This document shows, piece by piece, positions 54,101 through 64,000 of a stretch of 64,000 nucleotides of DNA. The notes below the pieces were generated by a model that searched no databases, was not told the DNA's origin, and was given only the letters and a program-made list of their open reading frames with translations. Origin of the DNA: Cunninghamella blakesleeana. Lineage: Eukaryota; Mucoromycota; Mucoromycetes; Mucorales; Cunninghamellaceae. A program made the translations under genes and the position numbers. The DNA is taken from assembly GCA_017871115.1 (NCBI GenBank), contig JAFCIZ010000007.1:1984001-2048000 (forward strand). Direction: 5' to 3'. Position 1 is the first letter of the stretch. The number at the start of each line of letters is the position of its first letter.

Positions 54101-55881
54101 TTTGTTAAGATTTTATATGTACAAATATATACTTACGTCTATCCTTACCTTTATTTTTAATTTATTATTTTATAGGGACCTGTGTTGGCATGTATTTTTG
54201 CAATTAACGATTTACTTAAAGAAGGTTTATTAGATGTCAATGTAATTCTCTTAATTGAAGGTGAAGAAGAAAGTGGTAGTGTTGGATTTTATCAGGCTGT
54301 GGATCAACATAAGGTAAAACGAAATAATAGTTGAACTTTATACTGTAAAAATAAAATAAAATAAATATATTTACTTATCATTATCATAAATTGTAAATTA
54401 TATCTAAAATGTTATGTTTAATATATTAGGAGTTATTTGAAGATGTGGATATGATTTTATTAAGGTAACTATTTTTATATAAATAAAAGAGAATATCATA
54501 TAATAATATACATGTTTAATACATAGTGAAGTTAATATATATATATATATATATGCTTTTATTAGTAACTCATATTGGCTTGGTGAAGATGTTCCTTGTT
54601 TAACTTATGGTTTACGTGGTGTTATGCATGCTACTATTTCGGTAAAATTATTATTTTTGATATTGATTTAAAATAGATATATATATATATGTCCGTATAA
54701 ATAGATGATACTCGTATATATTTTTATTTATTTCTTTATATATATATACTATATTTTCAGATTTCTAATGTAAGAGCTGATCTTCATTCCGGTGTTGAAG
54801 GTGGTGCTGTATCTGAACCTCTTATCGATATGATTCATGTACTTGGGCAATTGGTTGATAATAATAAAAAAGTTCTCATACCAGGTAATAATATATTTAT
54901 TTGTTTATATATAATGGTTATTATACTAATAATAAATTTAAACTTTTTTTTAATGAATAGGATTTTATGATAATGTAAGACCTGTAACTGAACCCGAGGA
55001 AAAATTATATGATCCAATTATTGAATGGTTAAAATCGTAAATTTGATATTATATTATATTCTATACATTAAAAAAATTACATGCATATATATATATCTGA
55101 TCTTTTTTTTTTAATAGATCAAAGTGTGGACTAGAAAGTACTAGATCCCAACATTCATCCATTGCATCACCAACGACAACTTATATTGATCTTGTAAATC
55201 CTGATGATAAACCATGTACAGATAGAATTAGAAAAGAATTAATGGCTAGATGGCGATATCCAACTCTAACTGTACACAAAATTGATGTCTCTATGAATAA
55301 TCCAACTATTATTCCTCGCCGTGCTTCTGCCGCAGTTAGTATGCGTATTGTACCAGATCAAGATATTAGTGAAATATGCCAATTATTTAAAAATTATGTT
55401 CAAGAAGCCTTTGCTGCAACAGGATCAGAAAATGATATATCGGTAAAGATTAAATCATATATATAAATAAGAAAGTAAGAGAAGCAAATTATAATAAAAT
55501 GAATATATTTATTCAATTTTCTTTTATTTTATTATATATGATTATTATTATACTTAGATTGATATACAAAGTGCTTCAGAATATTGGCTCGGTAATCCTG
55601 ATAATGAATACTTTAAAGCAGTTGAGCGAGCAATAGAAAATGAGTGGAATGTGAAACCATTATATATTCGTGAAGGTGGCTCTATTCCTGCTGTACGATG
55701 GTTAGAAAAATTTTGTAATGCACCTGCTGTTCATCTTCCTATGGGTCAAGCGTCGGATCAAGCCCATTTGCATAATGAACGTATAAGGTTACGTAATCTT
55801 CAAGCTGGTAGACAAATTGTTAAACATCTTTTACGAAATTTACCTAGATCAGCACCATCACCATCTTCATCATCAAATTAA
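51172..55881 (+). CDS. DUG2: Dug2-type protein: WD40 propeller fused to M20 peptidase (glutathione degradation)
   Basis: Twenty exons: 51172-51220, 51307-51449, 51575-51683, 51823-51971, 52103-52367, 52461-52483, 52565-52714, 52830-52862, 52992-53060, 53187-53303, 53409-53487, 53587-53723, 53845-54063, 54176-54313, 54430-54464, 54566-54641, 54761-54884, 54961-55036, 55118-55442, 55558-55881; 879 residues (yeast Dug2: 878). The first about 390 residues are WD40 repeats (VWDLQ, VRVWDTE, VQIWDLE, SSDHSIKFWS). The rest is an M20 metallopeptidase with YGHYDV (about 476-481), GRGTSDNKG (Asp about 512), EGEEESGS (about 542) and DLHSG. In yeast Dug2 pairs with Dug3 to cleave glutathione outside the gamma-glutamyl cycle. 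An acidic insert (SDALDDVDSDLDDD) sits in the propeller. Confidence 0.93.
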
Positions 55882-56222
55882 TTTAATCACATTACTGGTA
55901 ATAATGATAATAATAATAGTATATAATTAGTATAGAGTATTTTTTAAGATGGTTATTAAATTCTATTTCTCTCTCTTTTTAATACTCTATTTTATTAGTA
56001 GAATCGATTTACTCAAATATAATTTAATAAATATGTATTTTAAAATGATATAATACTTTTAACGTACGTTTAATAATAATAATAATAATAATAATATATA
56101 TATATATATATGAATTCGAAAAACCATTCCAAACTGCTGATTACTCAAGTGTTATTGTTATTTTAATTTTAATCGAAGTAAAAAAATCAACGTGATGGTG
56201 TTGTCCCATCAATTTCACCCAC
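55882..56222. other. 3' flank of DUG2
   Basis: AT-rich with AAT and TA runs (56065-56110). No gene is seen. Confidence 0.4.
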
Positions 56223-56345
56223 TTATAAAAATGTTGCCATTTTCTTTGAAGATTTTTTGTTATCATCAACAACTTTATCTTGAAGTTGGTATTTAGCACC
56301 ATCGTAGCAATTTTTACCTTGAGGACATTTAAAAATATTTCATTA
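56223..56345 (-). pseudogene. Possible gene fragment with Cys pair and Lys-rich end
   Basis: On the minus strand an open stretch ending in TAA at 56223-56225 reads CPQGKNCYDGAKYQLQDK and then a Lys/Asp/Ser-rich end. Its composition is protein-like and less AT-biased than its surroundings. Stops lie directly upstream and no start or good upstream exon was found. It may be the last exon of a decayed secreted or carbohydrate-binding protein. Low confidence. Confidence 0.25.
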
Positions 56346-56871
56346 GAAATAAAAAATTGATAATAAAAATAATAAGATACCTAACCCATCCCCATTATTA
56401 GTTACGTATTTGCATTTATTTATATATGGTTATTTTATTTTATTTTATTTTATTTTTGTTTTTCATACATTGGTAGTGAAAAAAATCCGAGCCCATTAAA
56501 ATTTTTGCTGGAGGGTACGTGAATACCATATATAGGAACTAACAGTTCTCCCAAACAAATATCTTTATTTAATACGCGACTAATCAAGGGTATGATAAGA
56601 AAATTTAGTCCATGTATAGAAATTAGCTATATTTTTAATGTGTTAAAATTTTTAGGCAATTAATTTTATTTTTATTTTTTTCAAAGATAATAAATATATA
56701 ACGTTTTATTTTATGCTGTTGTAATCATTTTATTTTTAAATAATAAAAATACAGGGTGGGAAGAAAAGTTGAGCGGTATTTGAAAAAAAATAAACTAAAA
56801 AATTTTTTTTAAGTCTCTGTTTTTCTTTTTTTCTTTTTTTTCTTTTTCTTTTTTCTTTGCATATACTTCCT
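56346..56871. other. Intergenic before the tandem array
   Basis: AT-rich with a T/C-rich tract at 56818-56860 directly before the first repeat unit. No gene is seen. Confidence 0.4.
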
Positions 56872-57603
56872 TGGATGCACGTCTTGGGCTATACTTATTT
56901 TCATATGTTTTGTAAAAGACTATGGAAATATGATTCCCATGTCCTCTCTCCAATTATACCGCTTTATATACATTTTGGATGCACGACTTGGGCCATACCT
57001 ATTTCTTACGTCTTGTAAAAGTCTATGTAAATAGGATCCCCGGGTTCTCTCTCCAATTATACCGCTTTAGTACTTCTTGGATGCACGACTTGGGCCATAC
57101 CTATTTCTTACGTCTTGTAAAAGTCTATGTAAATAGGATCCCCGGGTTCTCTCTCCAACTATACCACTTATTTTTATCTTTTTTTACTTCTTGGATGCAC
57201 GACTTGGGCCATACCTATTTCTTACGTCTTGTAAAAGTCTATGTAAATAGGATCCCCGGGTTCTCTCTCCAATTATACCGCTTTAGTACTTCTTGGATGC
57301 ACGACTTGGGCCATACCTATTTCTTACGTCTTGTAAAAGTCTATGTAAATAGGATCCCCGGGTTCTCTCTCCAACTATACCACTTATTTTTATCTTTTTT
57401 TACTTCTTGGATGCACGACTTGGGCCATACCTATTTCTTACGTCTTGTAAAAGTCTATGTAAATAGGATCCCCGGGTTCTCTCTCCAATTATACCACTCT
57501 ATATACATCTTGGATGCACTGCTTGGGCCATACCTATTTCTTACGTCTTGTAAAAGTCTATGTAAATAGGATCCCCGGGTTCTCTCTCCAAATATACCAC
57601 TTA
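56872..57603. repeat. Seven-unit tandem repeat array (about 102/114 bp units)
   Basis: Units begin with TTGGATGCACGACTTGGGCC at about 56872 (diverged), 56976, 57078, 57192, 57294, 57408 and 57511. The spacings are 104, 102, 114, 102, 114 and 103 bp. The core of about 90 bp ends in GGTTCTCTCTCCAAYTATACC. The 102- and 114-bp units alternate, so units 1+2 and 3+4 form a duplicated dimer of about 216 bp. Units 1-5 are nearly identical, while the first and last have drifted. Each core contains CCTATTT...AAATAGG (inverted, 7 bp) and GGATCCCCGGG. It is far more GC-rich than its surroundings. One frame stays open for 196 codons (56979-57569). Confidence 0.9.
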
Positions 57604-58343
57604 TTAATTAATATTCAAATGACTTTATTAATATTTAAATACATTTATTTCTACCTGTTTGAGTATAGCCGAATTATGAAAGTTTATGATCGTGAAAAAT
57701 ATTTTGCTAACTATTTGCCTGGTCTCTGAGTCTATTAATTGTCCTTTTGTCAAGTTTCTCATTTTTTATTATTTAATAAATATTTTATTTGTTTTTTTCT
57801 TTCTATCTTTATTATGCTTTATTAAATTCATTATTTTTTTATTGTTATTATAACTAATAAAAGATTAATACATTTGTTTTTGTTTTTTTTAATTAAAAGA
57901 TGCAATTATAAAAAATGATCAAAATTTTTTTTGATAAGCAAAGTGATGGGATAAAACCCAATACCTCAAAAGATTCTCAAATATATTTTGATTTGTATTA
58001 TCGTCAACGTATCGCTTGAGATGTGTAATAAATTGTTTAAAAATAGTTCAGTGTTTTATTTTGTTAGTAAACCTCAAAAATAACCAGACATTTAATGTGT
58101 GGTCTAGAGGTTTCAAAAATTTCCAATAATGCTGTAAAACCATTTAAAAATTTTTGAGCTCAAGCCACAATGAACACTTTTTTCCAGCTTTATTTCTCTT
58201 ACACGTTTTTTATCACTATACATCTATTATTTCCTCACACTCTTCCTCATTTTTATTATTATCATCTTAGATAATATTTTCTCCTCTCTTTTTCCTTAAT
58301 TTTTTTATATTAAATATTAATATTCTATTGTTTGTTTGTTATT
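57604..58343. other. Intergenic; promoter of the next gene
   Basis: AT-rich with no gene. C/T-rich sequence at 58170-58300 precedes the start at 58344. Confidence 0.4.
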
Positions 58344-59995
58344 ATGGTAACTAATATACTTTATGAAAAAGGTAAGTTTAAAGAAAGTTGAGATGTATAA
58401 AGGTTAGATATTAATTATTCAAACGTGGAAACTAATAGCCTTTTATAATCATAGAAATTTGCTCATTTTTATCGGAGTTGGTGAAAAGCGGTGAAGTTTT
58501 AAGTATTAAGAATTTACTTCCAAAAATGAGTAAATTCATTATTGAAAGAGAAAAAAAAAAAGACATCGATGCTATAAAAAGAATTTGGTCAGTACGTATA
58601 TATAATTGTGCCAAAATAATGAACATCAGTTTACGAAAAAGTATAGCTGATTGGGAACCTATTGCTATTGCATTAAATCAAGGTACCAAAGACGCGCCCA
58701 TCGCTTCTCCTTCTTCCTCTAATTCATATTCTACCTCCGCTTCTACTAATACTTCTAAATCAAATTCATCCAATAAAAATAAAAACTATGTATTATCATC
58801 AGGGGAAAAACAAAATATATTGGATATTTATAATGGTTTTCGTCAAGAAGAAATGTGGGAACTAAGTACAGGAAAAGTTGTAGAAAATGAAATGAAAGAG
58901 TTAGCGGGAAAATCGAAATATTCTCATCCTGTTCATTCTTTTATTATGGACCCTTGTGACCCTGTTTGGAAGACATTCTTTACAAAGGACGAATTGGATG
59001 AAATTATAAAGTTTGATCAAATGCAATTACCTTCTTTGCCTGATAATTGGAATCAATGCATTGATGCTTTTAAAAATTTGTCTTCAACATCTGCTATTTA
59101 TCAAGAAGCTATTAAACAATTAAATAGCTCACAAAAAGAGCATGATGAAAAATGGATTCTTCATTCAATTATAAATATTTTGGATTTATACACCTATAAC
59201 ATTTTATCCACCGACATGTCTGAAGCAGATATACTAAATAAAGTGTGGGGTTTCATTTATAAAGGATTTTATCACGGTATTATTGATCCAAAATTAGGCG
59301 AAGTATCCTCCTCTTCATCATCTCTCAACCAAAATCAATATCGATCACTGGAAACAATAAACCCAAGAAAAAGAAAAATAACTGGAAGAAAAGTAGATAT
59401 CCTTTTTAAATATGGTAGTATGGAATTAGGTTGTACTGAAGTAGGGAAAGATAGCGCACCTACAGATGATAAATATATCGACGATGGAATGAAAAAAGCT
59501 CCTATAGCTTTGAAAGACATGTTATCAGTGATGGTAGATAATGATGAAACAATGAAAAATAAATTATCATCAATTGGTGTGATTATAATGGGTAGGTGAT
59601 AATATTCAAGTAAAATAAATAAGTTACTATACATATGGATAACTAATCTACCATTTTTTATAGGTTTAAAAATACAAATATTAATCATGGATGCTCCTGC
59701 TGGAAAAATCTGTCGATTAACGAAGTCAGACTTTTTCAATTTTCCAAGGTCGGTAGAAGTTTTCTATAAAGATTTTAAGCCTTTATTGCAAATTGTACAC
59801 ATTTTGAAATCGATCATGATCAACAACATAAATACAATTAATGAAAATACCACTACGAAATCTGTCACTTTGCCTTCAACCTCATTAAAGCCATTACTTA
59901 TACCGCCTTCATTCATCCCTTCTGACTCTTCTTCACCATCATCACCAACATCATCATCCCCATGTAAAGTATCACGAATCAAAACTGACGATTAG
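58344..59995 (+). CDS. Unknown protein, probable lineage-specific multicopy family
   Basis: Three exons: 58344-58371, 58455-59591, 59664-59995; 498 residues. The start was chosen because exon 1 (MVTNILYEK) splices in frame to EICSFLSELVKSGEVLS. I do not know its function. Visible: a helical N-terminus (NLLPKMSKFIIEREKKKDID), a Ser/Thr/Asn-rich insert (about 90-115), a long acidic/helical middle, a basic patch PRKRKITGRKV, then VDILFKYGSMELGCTEVGK at about 323-341, and GLKIQILIMDAPAGKICRL. The order Asp ... Glu-x-Gly ... Glu-x-x-Lys in a strand-rich context is vaguely nuclease-like, but the spacing does not fit a strict PD-(D/E)XK motif. The C-terminus is Ser/Pro-rich. A decayed inverted copy of its 5' part lies at 60890-61100, so the family has been duplicated. 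Confidence 0.75.
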
Positions 59996-60049
59996 TTGTT
60001 CGAAGTTATGTACACACACACATATATATATATATATTAGGTTTTATTT

Positions 60050-60205
60050 TTAGTTTTTAATTTTTATACTATTATCTTTTATTTTTAGTGTTTATATCAT
60101 TATTTTTTATTATTTTTAGTGTTTATATCATTATTTTTTTTATTTTTTATACTATTATCTTTTATTTTTATTGTTTATAACATTATTTTTTATTTTTATT
60201 TTTAT
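60050..60205. repeat. Diverged T-rich tandem repeat of about 40-60 bp
   Basis: Phrases such as CTTTTATTTTTAGTGTTTATATCATTATTTTTTATT recur three to four times with small changes directly 3' of the unknown gene. Confidence 0.6.
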
Positions 60206-60889
60206 CATTATTGTATTAGCTTTATCCGTCTAATTGCCACCTTTTTTTATTCTTTTTCTTTTTTAATATTTTAGGAATATTACAAAAAATCATGATTGTA
60301 GTACTAATTAGTTAAGTATATATAAGTAGTACCATTTTAAAATACTTTTTATTATTTTTTTTCAAGTAAATCATATTCTGCTAAGAAACAAAAAAAAAAG
60401 GACTAATTAATGTTCAATTTGAAAATAAGATAGGTCAAAAATTAAAAGTCATGACTTTTTTATATCAAATGCATAAATTGTATTGGCAAAATTTTTAAGG
60501 AGAATACAAGTTGATGATAGTCTGGATAAATTTGGTGGAAGTGAAAAAGAATACTTTTATAAATCATATCCACATCTTTAAATATTTACTAATATACTAA
60601 ACATAATATTTTAATGTACTTTAGTAGTTTAATTTTTATTTTATTTTTTATTTCTCATGATATAAAATTCAATTTTCATTTTATTTTACTTAAAAATGTA
60701 TTTACTTAATGATAATCCACAGCAACGTAAATCACCTTTATTATCAATTAAAAAACTGACATTTACATGCAAAAATACACTAATATAGAATTCTATGAAG
60801 TAACAAAAGTATATATTTATCAAGTATATTTATTTATATCTACCTTACTTTGAACATGTTGCTTGTAGTATGTTTAATTTAACAAGACA
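60206..60889. other. AT-rich intergenic
   Basis: No gene is recognised. Short protein-like stretches (about 60490-60590) could belong to the relic next to it but do not align clearly. Confidence 0.35.
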
Positions 60890-61100
60890 GAAACAGGTCT
60901 TCACTCTATTATGCCTTTTCGTATATTGAGCATTTTTTTAATGAAATTATATATACGTGCTGATCAAACTTGTTTTTCAATATTGTTTTTCTTTTTCGAT
61001 TATGAATTTACATACTTTTGGGAGCAAACTATTGGTACCGAATTATTTGCCATTGTTCTACAACGCCAGTAAATATACCAGCATGAATAATTTGTATTTA
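60890..61100 (-). pseudogene. Inverted relic of the unknown gene at 58344-59995
   Basis: Read on the minus strand, this aligns with the 5' part of the neighbouring gene: NSLLPKVCKFIIEKEK (intact: KNLLPKMSKFIIEREK), preceded by L-L-A-L, a stop, N-N-G-K (intact: SELVKSGE). A DNA-level match follows around CAGCACGTATATATAATTT (intact: CAGTACGTATATATAATTG) and ATACGAAAAGGCATAATAGA (intact: TTACGAAAAAGTATAGCTGA). Several stops and frame shifts are present and nothing after about residue 65 is recognisable. Confidence 0.7.
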
Positions 61101-61698
61101 TCGTTTAAACATCTTAACTTTTTCAAAACCTGTGTTCTTCCATTAATATACCAGTTAATATAGGAGTAAAAAAAGTAAAAAAAGTAATGTAAATAATAAG
61201 AAATAATAACGAAAGGAGAGGAGGAAAGAGAAAAGAGTATTAATCAAGGTGAGATGAAAGTTTTTTAAAACTGAATCTTTTTTTATATACAAATATTTTT
61301 TTTTTCTCTATATTTATTTATTATTAAATGGTGTCTCCTTTGGTACCATTAAATAAAAATCATTAGGTTATAATAGAAAGCCATAGCCTTCAGCCTATCA
61401 ATGCCATAATTGGGTGATATTCTATTGGTTATTTAGAAACGCTCTTTTTTTATGGTAAATGATATTTTTTATTACATAAATAAATTTGATCACATGACTA
61501 TTTTCTTGCATTCTGTGTGTTTAGATTTAGTACTATTATAATTTTTTGATTATACTACCTATTTAATTTTTAAAGTTTTTATAGAAAGTACAAAAAATTT
61601 CCTAAAAGGATATAATGGCTGAGTTTGGATTGAACGGCTTTTTTTTTTAAATGGATTTTTTTTAACTCTACCTTTTTTTTATATCTATTAAATATAAA
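61101..61698. other. Promoter region of MCT1
   Basis: AT-rich with no gene. ATTGG (inverted CCAAT) at about 61424-61428. Confidence 0.4.
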
Positions 61699-62273
61699 AT
61701 GATTTTCTTTCCATTAAATAGAGCTCGTCTTACTATTAAAAAAACATTAACTTCAGCATGCCAATATCGTAACTGGATGGTAAATAAAAATATTTATTTA
61801 TATAAATCCTCAATATATTATTAATACTTTATTAATAATCGTTTTATTTTATTTTATTTTATTTTTTATTATTTTTATTATTTTTATTATTTTTATTATT
61901 TTTATTATTTTTATTATTTTTATTATTTTTATTATTTTTATTATTTTTATTATTTTTATATATTATTTAGTGTGTTGCTGGTATTGAACGATCGCATAGA
62001 GCTCTTCTTTTTCCAGGTAAAAATGTAATAATGTTAATACAAATATGCCATATTAATATTTTTTATATATGTATATCTTTTTGTTTCTTTTTATATTTTA
62101 GGACAAGGATCTCAACAAATTGGTATGGGAAAGGATTTATATGATCAATACCCTAATTCAGCAAAAGAAGTATTTGACGAAGTGGATGAAGCATTAGGTG
62201 TATCTTTACAAAAAATTATATTTGAAGGTGATCAGGTAATAATGTTGTATAAATAAATAAATAAATAAATGAT

Positions 62274-62308
<35 letters not shown>

Positions 62309-63604
62309 TACAAAAATGCATAAAAAAAATAATCCATACTTAATTTATTATATTATATTCATCTATATTTTATTAATAGAAAACTTTAACACTAACAGAA
62401 AATGCACAGCCAGCCATATTAACAACATCAATTGCAACATTGAGAGTTTTACAAAAAGAGTATGGATTTGATATTAATAAAGCATGTGAATATGTGTTAG
62501 GACATTCACTTGGAGAATATACAGCATTGGTCGCTTCTGAATCGTTACCATTATCGGATGCAGTGAAACTTGTTCAACTTCGTGGTAAAGCCATGTCACA
62601 AGCTATTCAAGATCGATCAAATAATAAAGGGAAAACTGGGATGCTTGCTTTAGTTGGAAGAAATGGGAAATTAGAGGATATTGAAGCGTCTATTCAATTA
62701 TTGCAGAAGGAGTTGCCAGCAAGTGAAGTGGTTGAAATAGCTAATATTAATAGTGTAAGTTTACTATTATTATCCTATATATTATATTTGTTGATTAATA
62801 TTATTGTAATTAAAATTATATTTTATTTTAATAATAATAGACAACACAAATAGTCTTAAGTGGAACTGAAAATGGGTTAAATGCTGCTTCTAATTATTTA
62901 AAAGAAAAACGTATGATTGCAAGAGCTATACCATTGGAAGTATCGTAAGTATTATATAAGTATATATACTTTCATTAGTGATGTGTTTATTGAATTATTA
63001 TTTTTATTTTTTATTTTTTATAAAATGTGTAGCGCACCATTTCATTCTTCTTTAGTAAAATCAGCCGAAAATACAATGAAAGAAGCCTTTGAAAAAGTTA
63101 CATTTAAACAACCCCGTGTACATGTGATTTCGAATGTTACAGCAAGACCGGTAATAAATATATAATAAAATAATAATACTATTAAATTTGTATATAATTA
63201 TATTATCGCATGGTTTTTATTTATTTTTTATTGTATTATATTATTTTTATATAATTGTAGTACAAAACGACTGAAGAAATTCCAACCACATTAATTCAAC
63301 AAATAACTTCAACAGTTCAATGGCAACAAAGTATTCATTTTTGTAAAACTCAAGATGTAAGTGATTTTGTTTGTTTTGGTCCTGGTACAGTGTTGAGCAG
63401 TTTATTAAAGAAAGATTACCCTGCTGATATTATAAGGTAATATGCATATACATATATAGAAGATAAAAAATGTAGAATGATGTCTATATATAAACATGCT
63501 TATTTGATTTTATATTTCTATTTTTGTTTATATATTTTATTAATAGACCGTTAGATAGTATAAATGATATATTAACCTATGTTGAAGAATTTAAAGATGC
63601 ATAA
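61699..63604 (+). CDS. MCT1: Mitochondrial malonyl-CoA:ACP transacylase
   Basis: Eight exons: 61699-61779, 61971-62016, 62102-62235, 62380-62754, 62841-62944, 63033-63150, 63261-63436, 63547-63604; 363 residues (yeast Mct1: 360). The N-terminus (about 30 residues, basic and hydroxylated, without acidic residues) fits a mitochondrial presequence. The FabD fold shows LLFPGQGSQQIGMG (from about 39), the nucleophile motif GHSLGEY with Ser at about 130, LRGKAMS, and the catalytic His in APFHSSLV (about 251). It also shows FGPGTVLSSLLKK near the end. It loads malonyl groups onto mitochondrial ACP in type II fatty-acid synthesis, which feeds lipoate formation. Confidence 0.95.
61861..61962. repeat. 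9-bp tandem repeat in MCT1 intron 1
   Basis: About ten perfect copies of a TTATTTTTA unit occupy most of the first intron, up to the acceptor at 61969-61970. Confidence 0.9.
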
Positions 63605-63897
63605 CAAAAAAAACTTACCACCACCACACTTTACCATTTTAAAATCATTTTAATTAGCTATCAGTTTATTTATTTAATATGTAATCATCATTTCATATAT
63701 TATATACTACATATATATACATTATATATATGTTTAATAACAGTTGTAATAACAATAATAATAGTAATAATAATAATATTTTCTACTCGAATGTACATTA
63801 ATACATATATGATTTTTTATTTATCTAACAATTATAATAATAATATCCATCCTATATATGTATGTATATATGTGTTAAAAAAAAGAGGAAAAAATAT
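63605..63897. other. Convergent 3' flanks
   Basis: AT-rich DNA between the stop of MCT1 and the stop of the last minus-strand gene. Nothing else is visible. Confidence 0.5.
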
Positions 63898-64000
63898 CTA
63901 TTTCTTTTTTCCCTTTGCAGCAGCTACTTTTCTAGGCGTACCACCGCTAGCTATAACTTTTTTCATAGCAGCAGAAACATCTTCTTCACTTTCAATCCAA
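63898..64000 (-). CDS. 3' end of an unrecognised gene
   Basis: The last 33 codons of a gene entering from the right edge. It reads WIESEEDVSAAMKKVIASGG and then a Lys/Ala/Arg-rich basic end (TPRKVAAAKGKKK), stop TAG at 63898-63900. The base composition is much less AT-rich than the flank, which supports coding. The basic Ala/Lys tail suggests a nucleic-acid- or ribosome-associated protein, but this is too little to name it. Confidence 0.6.
   Translation of the reverse strand, partial: WIESEEDVSAAMKKVIASGGTPRKVAAAKGKKK

Noticed and set aside
57041..57052. GGATCCCCGGG, resembling a cloning polylinker (vector contamination)
   Set aside because: It is part of every unit of a natural tandem array and the flanking bases (TTCTCTCTCC) do not continue a polylinker.
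56872..57603. CRISPR array
   Set aside because: Units are contiguous, about 102-114 bp, without unique spacers, in a eukaryotic genome with introns.

Overview
The window is nuclear DNA from a filamentous fungus. It is extremely AT-rich between genes, and its genes are cut by many short (about 50-150 bp) GT-AG introns. The gene families point to an early-diverging fungus, most likely Mucoromycota (Mucorales-like): Cdc34, Vma1, Dug2, Dic1, Mct1, a Whi5/Nrm1-type repressor, a PMP3 protein, a cytochrome P450 and two CHD remodelers. No genus can be named from the sequence alone. Exon structures were derived by hand from GT-AG sites, reading-frame continuity and protein similarity; all multi-exon models given here close in frame.

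Layout. 0-0.6 kb: 3' end of an RRM protein. 1.5-5 kb: one intact HET-domain-like gene (+) followed by two decayed copies. 5.4-13 kb: CHD remodeler A (-, 20 exons, Q-rich N-terminus). 14.4-15.4 kb: unknown low-complexity protein (-), sharing a very short divergent promoter with CDC34 (15.8-17.5 kb, +). 18.15 kb: tRNA-Ser(GCU). 18.2-23.8 kb: gene-poor stretch holding relics of a nuclease-like gene and of another HET copy. 23.8-26.9 kb: small secreted protein, PMP3-family protein and Whi5/Nrm1-like repressor (all +). 28.7-29.8 kb: mitochondrial dicarboxylate carrier (-). 32.7-36 kb: V-ATPase subunit A (+). 37.3-44.8 kb: CHD remodeler B (+, 21 exons). 45.2-46 kb: Kre9/Knh1-like secreted protein (-). 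48.5-50.9 kb: cytochrome P450 (+). 51.2-55.9 kb: DUG2 (+, 20 exons). 56.9-57.6 kb: array of about 100-bp tandem repeats. 58.3-60 kb: unknown protein (+) with an inverted relic of its own family at 60.9-61.1 kb. 61.7-63.6 kb: mitochondrial malonyl-CoA:ACP transacylase (+). 63.9 kb to the end: 3' end of an unknown gene (-).

Most genes are unrelated housekeeping functions: SCF ubiquitination, vacuolar acidification, glutathione turnover, mitochondrial transport and mitochondrial fatty-acid synthesis. The non-routine content is of four kinds. First, two divergent paralogs of a CHD remodeler whose domain order resembles animal CHD6-9/Kismet rather than yeast Chd1. Second, a birth-and-death cluster of HET-like genes. 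Third, an unknown gene family with a nearby inverted pseudogene. Fourth, a homogenised tandem array whose main periods (102 and 114 bp) are multiples of three.
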